From Sinimarinibacterium sp. NLF-5-8 (GTDB taxonomy: Bacteria; Pseudomonadota; Gammaproteobacteria; Nevskiales; Nevskiaceae): DNA of 64,000 nucleotides. This document shows positions 8,721 through 16,501 of the stretch, in pieces. The number at the start of each line of letters is the position of its first letter. The stretch's first letter is position 1. Location: contig NZ_CP048030.1 in assembly GCF_010092425.1 (NCBI RefSeq), positions 620,001 through 684,000 on the forward strand. Reading direction: 5' to 3'. A model generated the notes under the pieces. It did not search any database. It worked only from the letters and a program-made list of their open reading frames with translations, and was not told the DNA's origin. The translations under genes and the position numbers were made by a program.

Positions 8721-9464
8721 ATGAAACGTGCACAGGTGATCTTTGAAGACGGCGACCATCGTTGGCTGGCGATCGCGCGCGACCCTGAAAAACCTGATTA
8801 CATCATTGATACCAATGAGTATCTGATCCAGAACGCAGGGCAGAGCCTGCTCTGCGATCCGGGGGGCATGGAGATCTTTCCGGCCGTTTTTTCGGCCATC
8901 AGCGCCGAGGTTGATCCGGCCACCATCGAAACCATTTTTGCGTCTCACCAGGATCCTGACATCATCTCATCGCTGAGTCTGTGGCTGGAATTCAACCCCG
9001 CACTCAAATGCTATTGCAGCTGGATGTGGTCGAGCTTCATCCCTCATTTTGGCGGCCATCCCGACACTTTTGTGCTGATGCCTGATCCGGGCATGGACAT
9101 TGCCCTGGGCGGCTTGATGCTCAAGGCCATTCCGGCGCATTACCTGCATTCGGCAGGCTGCCTGAATCTTTACGATCCCAAGGCCAAGGCACTGTTTTCC
9201 TGCGATATCGGGGCTGCGCTGTTGCCGCCGGATGAGCAGAGTCTGTTTGTTGAAGATTTTGATCGTCATATCCGCCATGCCGCCGGATTTCACCGCCGCT
9301 GGATGGGCTCCAATGAAGCCAAGCAGGCCTGGTGCGAGCGTGTTGCCGCAATGGATGTGGATATGCTGTGTCCGCAGCATGGCGCCATTTATCGTGGCGC
9401 TGACGTCGAGCGTTTTATCAACTGGTTTGCCGAGCTCAAAGTGGGCGTTCTCAGAGAGTCCTGA
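8721..9464 (+). CDS. ODP-type di-iron protein, metallo-beta-lactamase fold (FprA-like without flavodoxin domain)
   Basis: 247 aa, only the MBL-fold half of flavodiiron proteins; no flavodoxin domain. Candidate iron ligands are His76-x-Asp78-x-Asp80 (in SHQDPD), His143 or His140, Asp162 (SCDIG) and His220 (PQHG). Relative to the FprA HxExDH motif, Glu is replaced by Asp and the following His by Ile. ODPs bind O2 or NO at a di-iron centre and can work as chemotaxis sensors. The ATG at 8721 has a good ribosome site (GGGAG, 8-base spacing). It is probably cotranscribed with the receptor-tip gene and guaB. Confidence 0.75.
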   Translation: MKRAQVIFEDGDHRWLAIARDPEKPDYIIDTNEYLIQNAGQSLLCDPGGMEIFPAVFSAISAEVDPATIETIFASHQDPDIISSLSLWLEFNPALKCYCSWMWSSFIPHFGGHPDTFVLMPDPGMDIALGGLMLKAIPAHYLHSAGCLNLYDPKAKALFSCDIGAALLPPDEQSLFVEDFDRHIRHAAGFHRRWMGSNEAKQAWCERVAAMDVDMLCPQHGAIYRGADVERFINWFAELKVGVLRES

Positions 9465-9538
9465 AAAATCGCAACGGTTTGCTCATCTTCATATCTTCAT
9501 AGCGCCTGCCTTTCGCGCGCGCGTTGTTCGTGCCATTT

Positions 9539-11110
9539 ATGAATATCCATCAAGACAAAATCCTTATCCTCGACTTTGGCAGCCAATACACCCAACTGAT
9601 TGCCCGACGTGTGCGCGAACTCGGCGTGTATTGCGAAATTCATCCCTGGGATATCGCAGATACACGGGTGATTGAGTTTGCGCCCAAAGGAATCATTCTC
9701 TCTGGCGGGCCGGAGTCGGTGCTCGATGCCGGCACCGCGCGCGCGCCCCAGGCGGTATGGGATCTGAAGATTCCGGTGCTTGGCATTTGTTACGGCATGC
9801 AAACCATGGCCGTGCAGCTTGGCGGCGAAGTCAAAGCGGGCCAGGTACACGAATTTGGCTACGCGCAAGTACGCGCGCGCGGCCACAGTGCCTTGCTTCG
9901 GGGCATTGAAGATCGCATCAACGAAGAAGGCCACGGCCTGCTGGATGTCTGGATGAGTCATGGGGATCAGGTCAGCAGCCTGCCGCCCGGTTTTGCACAG
10001 ATTGCCAGCACTGCCGATGTTCCCTTTGCCGGCATGGCTGATGAGTCGCGGCACTACTACGCCCTGCAATTTCATCCGGAAGTGACGCACACGCCCCAGG
10101 GCACACGGATCTACTCACGGTTTGTCCACGATATTTGTGGCTGTGGGCAGGCATGGAAGCCCGGCCAGATCATCGAAGACGCCATTGCCAGTATTCGCAA
10201 CCAGGTCGGCGCCGGCAAAGTACTGCTGGGGCTGTCCGGCGGCGTGGATTCCTCAGTGGTTGCCGCACTGCTGCACCGTGCGATTGGGGCGCAACTCGTT
10301 TGTGTCTTTGTCGATCATGGTCTGCTGCGCCATCAGGAAGGCGATCAGGTCATGCAGGTGATAGCCCAGAATCTCGGCGTGCGCGTGATCCGGGTCAATG
10401 CCCAGGATCGTTTTCTGGCAGCACTCAAAGGCGTGACCGATCCCGAAGCCAAACGCAAAATCATTGGCCGGCTGTTCGTCGAGGTTTTCGAGGAGGAGTC
10501 AAACAAACTTCAAGGCATCGAGTTTCTGGCCCAGGGCACGATTTATCCCGACGTGATCGAATCTGCCGGCAGCAAGGGCAACAAGGCGCATGTCATCAAA
10601 AGTCACCATAACGTTGGCGGACTGCCGGAGCACATGAAGCTGAAACTGGTAGAGCCCCTGCGGGAACTGTTCAAGGACGAAGTGCGCAAAATCGGCACGC
10701 AACTGGGTCTGCCGCATGAAATGGTTTATCGGCACCCGTTCCCCGGCCCCGGTCTTGGCGTACGCATCCTGGGCGAAGTCAGCCGTGCGGCGGCGGATAC
10801 CCTGCGCCTGGCTGACCACATCTTCATCGAAGAACTGCGCAGGAGCGGCTGGTATGACAAGACCAGCCAGGCCTTTGCCGTTTTTCTGCCGGTCAATTCC
10901 GTCGGCGTCACCGGCGATGGCCGCCGCTATGCCCCCGTCATCGCACTGCGCGCCGTGCAGACCATCGATTTTATGACCGCACAATGGGCGCATCTGCCAT
11001 ACGATCTGCTCGACACCTGCTCCCGTCGCATCGTCAATGAAATCCCCGGCGTTTCACGCGTTGTCTATGACATCTCCGGGAAACCTCCAGCGACAATCGA
11101 GTGGGAGTGA
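9539..11110 (+). CDS. guaA: GMP synthase (glutamine-hydrolysing)
   Basis: 523 aa (E. coli 525). The N-terminal glutamine amidotransferase has nucleophile Cys84 in LGICYGMQ and the His/Glu pair in FHPEVTHT. The ATP-pyrophosphatase domain shows the PP-loop [13 protein letters not shown], and the C-terminal dimerisation domain ends …PPATIEWE. It converts XMP to GMP. The start [19 protein letters not shown] at 9539 is canonical. The last six codons double as an attachment site: a resistance island begins immediately after the stop, and a near-copy of these bases recurs at 14538-14555. Confidence 0.97.
   Translation: MNIHQDKILILDFGSQYTQLIARRVRELGVYCEIHPWDIADTRVIEFAPKGIILSGGPESVLDAGTARAPQAVWDLKIPVLGICYGMQTMAVQLGGEVKAGQVHEFGYAQVRARGHSALLRGIEDRINEEGHGLLDVWMSHGDQVSSLPPGFAQIASTADVPFAGMADESRHYYALQFHPEVTHTPQGTRIYSRFVHDICGCGQAWKPGQIIEDAIASIRNQVGAGKVLLGLSGGVDSSVVAALLHRAIGAQLVCVFVDHGLLRHQEGDQVMQVIAQNLGVRVIRVNAQDRFLAALKGVTDPEAKRKIIGRLFVEVFEEESNKLQGIEFLAQGTIYPDVIESAGSKGNKAHVIKSHHNVGGLPEHMKLKLVEPLRELFKDEVRKIGTQLGLPHEMVYRHPFPGPGLGVRILGEVSRAAADTLRLADHIFIEELRRSGWYDKTSQAFAVFLPVNSVGVTGDGRRYAPVIALRAVQTIDFMTAQWAHLPYDLLDTCSRRIVNEIPGVSRVVYDISGKPPATIEWE
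11093..11110 (+). other. attL-like site at the guaA 3' end
   Basis: The last six codons of guaA form the left boundary of the island. The same 18 bases recur with two synonymous changes at 14538-14555. The core GAGTGGGA is shared. Confidence 0.7.
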
Positions 11111-11186
11111 CGGGCACTGGCTGGCAATGTCTAGCAACGGCAGGCATTTCGGCTGAGGGTAAAAGAACTTTCCGCTAAGCGATAGA

Positions 11187-11202
11187 CTGTATGTAAACAC
11201 AG
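11187..11202 (+). promoter_or_regulatory. LexA-type SOS box upstream of the ISCR2 transposase
   Basis: CTGT-ATGTAAAC-ACAG matches the CTGT-N8-ACAG half-site layout exactly. With two flanking bases on each side it agrees with the 20-base E. coli SOS consensus at 16 positions. It lies 20 bases before the ATG of the rolling-circle transposase, so it would cover the promoter. It suggests DNA-damage control of ISCR2 transposition; the downstream gene is truncated here. Confidence 0.6.
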
Positions 11203-11221
11203 TATTGCAAGGACGCGGAAC

Positions 11222-11626
11222 ATGCCTCATGTGGCGGCCAGGACGGCCAGCCGGGATCGGGATACTGGTCGTTACCAGAGCCACCGACCCGAGCAAACCC
11301 TTCTCTATCAGATCGTTGACGAGTATTACCCGGCATTCGCTGCGCTTATGGCAGAGCAGGGAAAGGAATTGCCGGGCTATGTGCAACGGGAATTTGAAGA
11401 ATTTCTCCAATGCGGGCGGCTGGAGCATGGCTTTCTACGGGTTCGCTGCGAGTCTTGCCACGCCGAGCACCTGGTCGCTTTCAGCTGTAAGCGTCGCGGT
11501 TTCTGCCCGAGCTGTGGGGCGCGGCGGATGGCCGAAAGTGCCGCCTTGCTGGTTGATGAAGTACTGCCTGAACAACCCATGCGTCAGTGGGTGTTGAGCT
11601 TCCCGTTTCAGCTGCGTTTCCTGTTT
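11222..11626 (+). pseudogene. ISCR2/ISVsa3 (IS91 family) rolling-circle transposase, truncated after about 135 codons
   Basis: The reading frame from ATG 11222 gives the IS91-family N-terminus: VDEYYPAFAALMAEQGKELPG, then the zinc-ribbon region with CESC…CKRRGFCPSCGARR. It ends at …FQLRFLF. The next base begins a Tn3-family terminal repeat, and the remaining 45 codons of the open frame (to 11761) are read-through of unrelated sequence. Full-length transposases of this family are roughly 400-500 aa and carry the catalytic tyrosines further on, so this copy is dead. About 110 bases of ISCR2 leader, with an SOS box, lie between it and guaA. Confidence 0.88.
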
Positions 11627-11707
11627 GGGGTCGTTTGCGGGAAGGGGCGGAATCCTACGCTAAGGCTTTGGCCAGCGATATTCTCCGGTGAGATTGATGT
11701 GTTCCCA
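11627..11707. repeat. Tn5393 terminal inverted repeat (about 81 bp)
   Basis: The repeat begins GGGGTCGTTTGCGGG and reaches ACGCTAAG at base 38, the standard ends of a Tn3-family repeat. It continues in the extended form known from Tn5393, next to the 3' end of strB. It cuts directly into the ISCR2 transposase after a Phe codon. The opposite transposon end and the transposition genes are absent, so strAB travels here as a fragment. Confidence 0.8.
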
Positions 11708-11732
11708 GGGGATAGGAGAAGTCGCTTGATAT

Positions 11733-12569
11733 CTAGTATGACGTCTGTCGCACCTGCTTGATCGCGGCCGCGATAGCTAGATCGCGTTGCTCCTCTTCTC
11801 CATCCGCGTTCCAAGCTGCGGAAAGGCACCCATAAGCGTACGCCTGGTCGAGCAGGCGACGCGGATCGACGTCCAGCGCACGAGAGAATGCGTCCGCCAT
11901 CTGTGCAATGCGTCTAGGATCGAGACAAAGGTCGTCTCTGTCAGCCGGATCGTAGAACATATTGGCGGCGCCAAAGCCCACTTCACCGACCAGACCGACG
12001 GGATCTATCACCAGCCAGCCGCGACTGGAGAACATGATGTTTTCATGATGCAGATCGCCATGTAGCCCACGCAGTTCCGAGGCATTGCTCATCATTTGAT
12101 CGGCTATAATCGCCGCGTGGACGTAGTCAGTTTGACAACCTGCGTTTTGATCATCGCGCGCCCGCTGAAACAAAGCTGCAAAGCGATCCCGGATCGGGAG
12201 AAGGGCAGAAGGCAGGGGTTCCTCAGATGCGGCATACAGCTTCGCCATTAGTTCCGCTGCAATTTCGGTCGCCTGGTAGTCGCCGTGCTCGGCAACGATG
12301 TGAGAGAGCATTCGCTCCCCGGCATATTCGAGCAACATCAGATTGTTCTCACGACCGAGCAACCGGACTGCTCCCCTCCCATTGCGCCATACCAGATAGT
12401 CGGCCCCGCGCAGTTCATCAGCAATGTCTTCTATAGGTTTCAATCCCTTGACGATTGCAGGAGTCCCGTCTGGCAATGAAACTTTCCAAACGAGGCTGGA
12501 AAAGGTGTCCGCAATGAGAACAGGTTGCGAAACGTGCCAATGAGCAGGAAAAACAGGCGGCATGAACAT
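11733..12569 (-). CDS. aph(6)-Id (strB): Aminoglycoside 6-O-phosphotransferase APH(6)-Id (StrB), streptomycin resistance
   Basis: 278 aa, complete, from the usual start MFMPPVFPAHWHVSQP at 12569; upstream in-frame starts would add only three residues. The APH fold is visible: phosphate-binding region, catalytic LRGLHGDLHHENIMF (HGD..N), and LVIDPVGLVGE as the metal-binding segment. It phosphorylates streptomycin at the 6-hydroxyl. Its ATG overlaps the end of strA, the standard coupled strAB pair. I recognise the sequence as the widespread allele family and see no disabling change. Confidence 0.97.
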   Translation of the reverse strand: MFMPPVFPAHWHVSQPVLIADTFSSLVWKVSLPDGTPAIVKGLKPIEDIADELRGADYLVWRNGRGAVRLLGRENNLMLLEYAGERMLSHIVAEHGDYQATEIAAELMAKLYAASEEPLPSALLPIRDRFAALFQRARDDQNAGCQTDYVHAAIIADQMMSNASELRGLHGDLHHENIMFSSRGWLVIDPVGLVGEVGFGAANMFYDPADRDDLCLDPRRIAQMADAFSRALDVDPRRLLDQAYAYGCLSAAWNADGEEEQRDLAIAAAIKQVRQTSY

Positions 12570-13372
12570 CAACCCCAAGTCAGAGGGTCCAATCGCAGAT
12601 AGAAGGCAAGGCGTTCGCGGTCGGGGGCTTCGATCCCCAATACATTGAATAGGACAGCGAAGGCGCGCTCTGCTTCATCTGGCGCTGCCCAGTTCTCTTC
12701 GGCGTTAGCAATCATGAGTGCCAAATCGGCATAGCGATCTGCTGTTCCGAGCCGCCCAAGGTCGATCAGACCCGTGCATTGAAGAGTTTTAGGGTCCACC
12801 ATGAAGTTCGGCATGCAGGGATCACCATGGCAAACAACCATATCGGTGCGCTCTTGGTCGAGCCGCACCGGTAGCTCTCGTTCGACACGAGCCAAAAGAT
12901 CGAGCTGCGGCGTACTCTTGTCCTCGTCCGGTAAGAAGTCGGGATTGACGGCATTGCGGGACACCACATCAACGGCGCGTCCGAACATTCGCGACAGCCT
13001 GCGCTCAAACGGACATTGATCAACCGATAGGCTGTGAACAGCGCCAAGTTGCTGCCCCATTGACGGCCACGCTTTGAGCAAATCCGCTCCAGACAGATCA
13101 GCCGCCGGTACTCCCGGAATTGCCGTTATCACCAAGCATGCACCCTCCTGTTCCTCCTGCCAGTTGATGACCTCGGGGCAAGCCACACCTCGACCTTTGA
13201 GCCAAATGAGGCGGTCACGCTCTCCAGCGAGCTCACCGCGGCGGGAAGCAGGTGCGATTTTCGCGAAGGCATGCCCGTCACCACGTCGAAAAACAAAATC
13301 ACCAGATTCTCCGCCTCTGACAGGCAACCAGTCAGAATGCGATTCACCAAAAAAAATATTAGTTCGATTCAA
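12569..13372 (-). CDS. aph(3'')-Ib (strA): Aminoglycoside 3''-O-phosphotransferase APH(3'')-Ib (StrA), streptomycin resistance
   Basis: 267 aa, complete (MNRTNIFFGESHSDWLPVRGG… to …LRLDPLTWG). Catalytic loop VCHGDPCMPNFMVD and metal-binding LIDLGRLG are intact. It phosphorylates streptomycin at the 3'' position; with StrB it gives high-level resistance. It lies 60 bases downstream of sul2 on the same strand, the sul2-strA-strB order known from RSF1010-type elements, so transcription from the sul2 side is likely. Confidence 0.97.
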   Translation of the reverse strand: MNRTNIFFGESHSDWLPVRGGESGDFVFRRGDGHAFAKIAPASRRGELAGERDRLIWLKGRGVACPEVINWQEEQEGACLVITAIPGVPAADLSGADLLKAWPSMGQQLGAVHSLSVDQCPFERRLSRMFGRAVDVVSRNAVNPDFLPDEDKSTPQLDLLARVERELPVRLDQERTDMVVCHGDPCMPNFMVDPKTLQCTGLIDLGRLGTADRYADLALMIANAEENWAAPDEAERAFAVLFNVLGIEAPDRERLAFYLRLDPLTWG

Positions 13373-13432
13373 TGGAGGTTCCTTCAGTTTTCTGATGAAG
13401 CGCGAATATAGAGAAATATCCCGAATGTGCAG

Positions 13433-14248
13433 TTAACGAATTCTTGCGGTTTCTTTCAGCGCCGCCAATACCGCCAGCCCGTCGCGCAAGGGGCGCGGCT
13501 CGTGTGTGCGGATGAAGTCAGCTCCACCTGCGGCGGCGGCAAGCTCTGCAGCGAGTGTCGCGGCCCCGACATCCCCCGGACCACGGCCTGTGAGCGCGCG
13601 CAGAAAGGATTTGCGCGAAACAGACAGAAGCACCGGCAAATCGAAGCGCAGCCGCAATTCATCGAACCGCGCCAGCACCGAGAGCGAGGTTTCGGGAGCA
13701 GCCCCCAGAAAAAACCCCATGCCGGGATCAAGGACAAGGCGGTTGCGTTTGATACCGGCACCCGTCAGCGCCGCGATGCGCGCGTCAAAGAACGCCGCAA
13801 TGTGATCCATGATGTCGCCAGCGGGTGCCTCGCGCCGATCTGCCTGCCCGTCTTGCACCGAATGCATAACGACGAGTTTGGCAGATGATTTCGCCAATTG
13901 CGGATAGAACGCAGCGTCTGGAAAACCGCGAATATCATTGAGATAGGCCACACCACGCGACAAGGCATAGGCTTGCGTCGCGGGTTGATAACTGTCGAGC
14001 GAGACGGGAATGCCATCTGCCTTGAGCGCGTCCAGCACCGGCGCGATACGCGCGATTTCTGTGTCGGACGAAACAGGCGCGGCGTCGGGATTGCTGGATG
14101 CCGGACCGAGGTCGATCACATCTGCCCCCTCGGCCATCAGCTTACGCGCCTGCGCAATGGCTGCGTCTGGCGCCAGATACCGGCCTCCATCGGAGAAACT
14201 GTCCGAGGTTATGTTGACGATGCCGAAAATGATGAGCGATTTATTCAT
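13433..14248 (-). CDS. sul2: Sulfonamide-resistant dihydropteroate synthase Sul2
   Basis: 271 aa, complete (MNKSLIIFGIVNITSDSFSDGG… to …LAALKETARIR). It has the DHPS signatures (GIVNITSDSFSDGG, GADVIDLGPASS, LDPGMGFFLG, SRKSFL). It replaces the sulfonamide-sensitive host FolP in folate synthesis. The ATG is preceded by the typical agaagcccccatg. It is the first gene of the resistance transcript. Codon and base usage differ from the host in having far fewer GCGCGC runs. Confidence 0.97.
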   Translation of the reverse strand: MNKSLIIFGIVNITSDSFSDGGRYLAPDAAIAQARKLMAEGADVIDLGPASSNPDAAPVSSDTEIARIAPVLDALKADGIPVSLDSYQPATQAYALSRGVAYLNDIRGFPDAAFYPQLAKSSAKLVVMHSVQDGQADRREAPAGDIMDHIAAFFDARIAALTGAGIKRNRLVLDPGMGFFLGAAPETSLSVLARFDELRLRFDLPVLLSVSRKSFLRALTGRGPGDVGAATLAAELAAAAGGADFIRTHEPRPLRDGLAVLAALKETARIR

Positions 14249-14537
14249 GGGGGCTTCTATAATAATAATAATCGAGCATGAGTCTCATACGGATGCTCGG
14301 GTCGAAAGGGAATCCCCAGGCGAGTAACCTGTTTGCGGTGATCCATTAGCTGCAGGAGCAGAAGAGCATACATCTGGAAGCAAAGCCAGGAAAGCGGCCT
14401 ATGGAGCTGTGCGGCAGCGCTCAGTAGGCAATTTTTCAAAATATTGTTAAGCCTTTTCTGAGCATGGTATTTTTCATGGTATTACCAATTAGCAGGAAAA
14501 TAAGCCATTGAATATAAAAGATAAAAATGTCTTGTTT
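14249..14537 (-). other. sul2 upstream region and AT-rich right end of the island
   Basis: 289 bases without a supported gene. Next to sul2 there is an ATAATAATAATA tract and a small open frame (14257-14439, minus) with no recognisable domain. From about 14420 the sequence becomes strikingly AT-rich compared with the chromosome, as is common at island ends. The sul2 promoter should lie here on the minus strand; a weak candidate is TTGTAA with TATATT 19 bases on (14507-14537). Confidence 0.45.
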
Positions 14538-14555
14538 ACAATAGAGTGGGAATGA
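14538..14555 (+). other. attR-like site, duplicate of the guaA 3' end
   Basis: ACAATAGAGTGGGAATGA encodes the same T-I-E-W-E-stop as the end of guaA, with two synonymous differences. It marks where the island ends and chromosome resumes. Confidence 0.7.
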
Positions 14556-14823
14556 TCTTGTTTTTTAAAAGTATTGATTTGGCTTTTAAAATCAGGAAAA
14601 GGCAGCGATTCATTTCACTGGAATGAATGCCGGAAGGCGATGATTGCATCGTAATCCGGCGCTTGATGTGCACACATCGTCGGTTGTCGATTCACGGAAA
14701 TGCTTTCAAGGTTCAGGCTGTTGCCGTGGCAAAGCCGTAGGGCCAATGGGTGCATTTCTGGTTTGCCGCCCTGAGGGGATCTGGTGTGAGTGCGCATGTT
14801 TTGGGGTTTCTTGCAAAAAAGCA
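14556..14823. other. Intergenic region between the island and the adh gene
   Basis: No gene supported. It contains an inverted repeat TTTTAAAAG / CTTTTAAAA (14563-14571 and 14583-14591) and a nested palindrome at 14629-14660 (GCCGGA…CGATG-attg-CATCG…TCCGGC). The latter resembles a REP-type hairpin or a terminator without a T-tract for the convergent adh. Confidence 0.4.
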
Positions 14824-15951
14824 TTACGCAAAAGTGATGACCTGGCGCACGGCCTGACCGCGCGCAAGACGGTCAAAGCCGATGTTGATGTCGTCGAGCG
14901 GCAGGGTGTGAGTGAGCAGCCGCTGCACGGGCAGTTTGCCGGCACGGTGCAGGGCGATATAGCGCGGCAGATCGCGCGAGGGGACTGCCGAGCCCATATA
15001 AGAGCCTTTGACCGTGCGTTCTTCGCCCACCAGGCTGACGGCAGAAATGACAAATTGCTTGGAAGGGTGCGGCAGGCCGACGGTGACAGTCGTGCCACCA
15101 CGGGCAGTGGCGGCGTAGGCCTGTTGCAGGGCGGTTTCAACACCGGCGGTTTCAATGGCAACGGCTGCGCCGCCGTCGGTGATCTCGCGGATGTGGTCAA
15201 CGGTGTCGGCGCTTGCCAGCACGGTGTGGGTGGCGCCGAGACTGCGCGCGAGTTCCAGCTTTTGCGGGAGCACGTCGACGGCCACGATGGGATGCGCACC
15301 AGCGGCAACGGCGCCCAGCAATGCGGACAGGCCAACACCGCCCATGCCAAAGATGGCAATGGACTGGCCCGGCTTGATTTGTGCGGTGTTGACCACCGCG
15401 CCGACACCGGTCATCACCGCGCAGCCGAACAGTGCGGCGATGTGTGGCGGTAAATCCGGGTCGATTTTGACGGCAGAGCGTGCGGATACAACGGTGTATT
15501 CGGCAAAGCCAGAGACACCGAGGTGATGGTGAACGTCGTGCCCCTGACTGCCATGCCAGCGGCGCGCGCCCGAAAGCAGGGTGCCGGCGGTGTTGGCACG
15601 CGCGCCGGGTTCGCACAGTGCCGCGCGGCCTTCTGCGCAGGGGGCGCAGTGACCGCAACTGGGGACAAAGGCAAAAACCACGACGTCACCCGCTTTGAAA
15701 CCCGGCGTGTTGGCACCGACTTCAACCACTTCGCCGCTGGCTTCGTGCCCCATGACCATGGGCATGACACGCGGGCGAGATCCGTCGATGACGGAAAGGT
15801 CAGAGTGGCACAGCCCGGCTGCGCGCACGCGCACCAGCAGTTCGCCGTCGCCGGGTGGGTCGAGCTCAAGCGTTTGTATTTGAAGCGGCCGGGATTCGGC
15901 ATAGGGCGCGGGCAGGCCCATCTGGGTGAGAACGGCAGCGCGGGTTTTCAT
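14824..15951 (-). CDS. Zinc-dependent alcohol dehydrogenase (MDR family, class III-like)
   Basis: 375 aa. Catalytic zinc ligands are in GLCHSD and MGHEASGEV; the structural zinc site is CGHCAPCAEGRAALC. The Rossmann motif GMGGVGLSALLG is followed by an acidic residue after VAV, suggesting NAD+ rather than NADP+. The enzyme oxidises primary alcohols or formaldehyde/glutathione adducts; substrate is not set by sequence. It overlaps the upstream thioesterase gene by four bases, so the two form an operon, opposite to the acyl-CoA ligase at 16502. Confidence 0.88.
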   Translation of the reverse strand: MKTRAAVLTQMGLPAPYAESRPLQIQTLELDPPGDGELLVRVRAAGLCHSDLSVIDGSRPRVMPMVMGHEASGEVVEVGANTPGFKAGDVVVFAFVPSCGHCAPCAEGRAALCEPGARANTAGTLLSGARRWHGSQGHDVHHHLGVSGFAEYTVVSARSAVKIDPDLPPHIAALFGCAVMTGVGAVVNTAQIKPGQSIAIFGMGGVGLSALLGAVAAGAHPIVAVDVLPQKLELARSLGATHTVLASADTVDHIREITDGGAAVAIETAGVETALQQAYAATARGGTTVTVGLPHPSKQFVISAVSLVGEERTVKGSYMGSAVPSRDLPRYIALHRAGKLPVQRLLTHTLPLDDINIGFDRLARGQAVRQVITFA

Positions 15952-16385
15952 GCAGACGGCTCGGTGATCAAAGTGGCAAGGGCGGCGCGCATGGCGTCGG
16001 GGATCGGAGTGGCGCGGCGGCTTTGGCGGTCAACAAAAACATGGACGAACCAGCCTTCGGCCGCAGGGGTGGTGGCGGTTTCAGCAAACAGGCTGACGCC
16101 GTAACGCACCGAGGATTTTCCCAGGTGTTCGACCCTCAGGTGTGCTGTGATGGTTTCGGGAAAAGCCAGTGGCGCGAGGTAGCGACAATGGGACTCTGCA
16201 CACAGGCCGATGATGTTGCTGTGGTGGATGTCCAGACCGGCCTTGCGGATCAAAAAGGTGTTGATGACGGTGTCAAAGTAGCTGTAGTACACGACGTTGT
16301 TGACGTGCCCGTAGATGTCATTGTCTTTCCAGCGTGTGGGGATGTGCAGGCGGTAAGGCGCCTCTGGGCGAATGGGTGTGTTCAC
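15948..16385 (-). CDS. Acyl-CoA thioesterase, 4HBT hotdog family
   Basis: 145 aa, starting with GTG at 16385 (MNTPIRPEAPYRL). The family signature is RWKDNDIYGHVNNVVYYSYFDTVIN, with the catalytic Asp and the HVNN loop. It probably hydrolyses medium- or long-chain acyl-CoA or hydroxybenzoyl-CoA-like thioesters. It is translationally coupled to the alcohol dehydrogenase through an ATGA overlap and divergent from an acyl-CoA ligase, consistent with alkanol or fatty acid turnover. Confidence 0.85.
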   Translation of the reverse strand: MNTPIRPEAPYRLHIPTRWKDNDIYGHVNNVVYYSYFDTVINTFLIRKAGLDIHHSNIIGLCAESHCRYLAPLAFPETITAHLRVEHLGKSSVRYGVSLFAETATTPAAEGWFVHVFVDRQSRRATPIPDAMRAALATLITEPSA

Positions 16386-16501
16386 GCGGCGTTTCCGTGG
16401 CTAAGCTGTAGCGGATGAGGATATCAGGCTCGCTGTTGCCCGATTCTTTACATTTTGATCGGTTGCCCGCTACCGGTTTTTTTCTTGAGGAGATCTGATT
16501 T

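Larger units (their letters stand above)
11093..14555. mobile_element. Resistance island in the 3' end of guaA (GIsul2-like remnant) with sul2-strA-strB
   Basis: The segment is bounded by ACAATCGAGTGGGAGTGA (11093-11110, end of guaA) and ACAATAGAGTGGGAATGA (14538-14555). These are 16/18 identical and both encode T-I-E-W-E-stop. Inside are the start of an ISCR2/ISVsa3 transposase gene, a Tn5393 terminal repeat, and strB, strA and sul2 on the minus strand. No integrase gene remains. Known GIsul2-type islands insert at the guaA 3' end and carry CR2 plus sul2, so this is best read as a shrunken derivative. Host-type GC-alternating runs are much rarer here. Confidence 0.75.

Noticed and set aside
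11627..11761. C-terminal 45 codons of the ISCR2 reading frame
   Set aside because: They translate the Tn5393 repeat and strB downstream sequence, not transposase.
14257..14439. 60-aa minus-strand ORF upstream of sul2
   Set aside because: It lies in the known leader of sul2, with no family match; too weak to call.
14563..14591. Inverted repeat TTTTAAAAG / CTTTTAAAA as a transposon end
   Set aside because: It is AT-only, lies outside the att-like sites and has no matching partner; a chance or terminator-like repeat is more likely.
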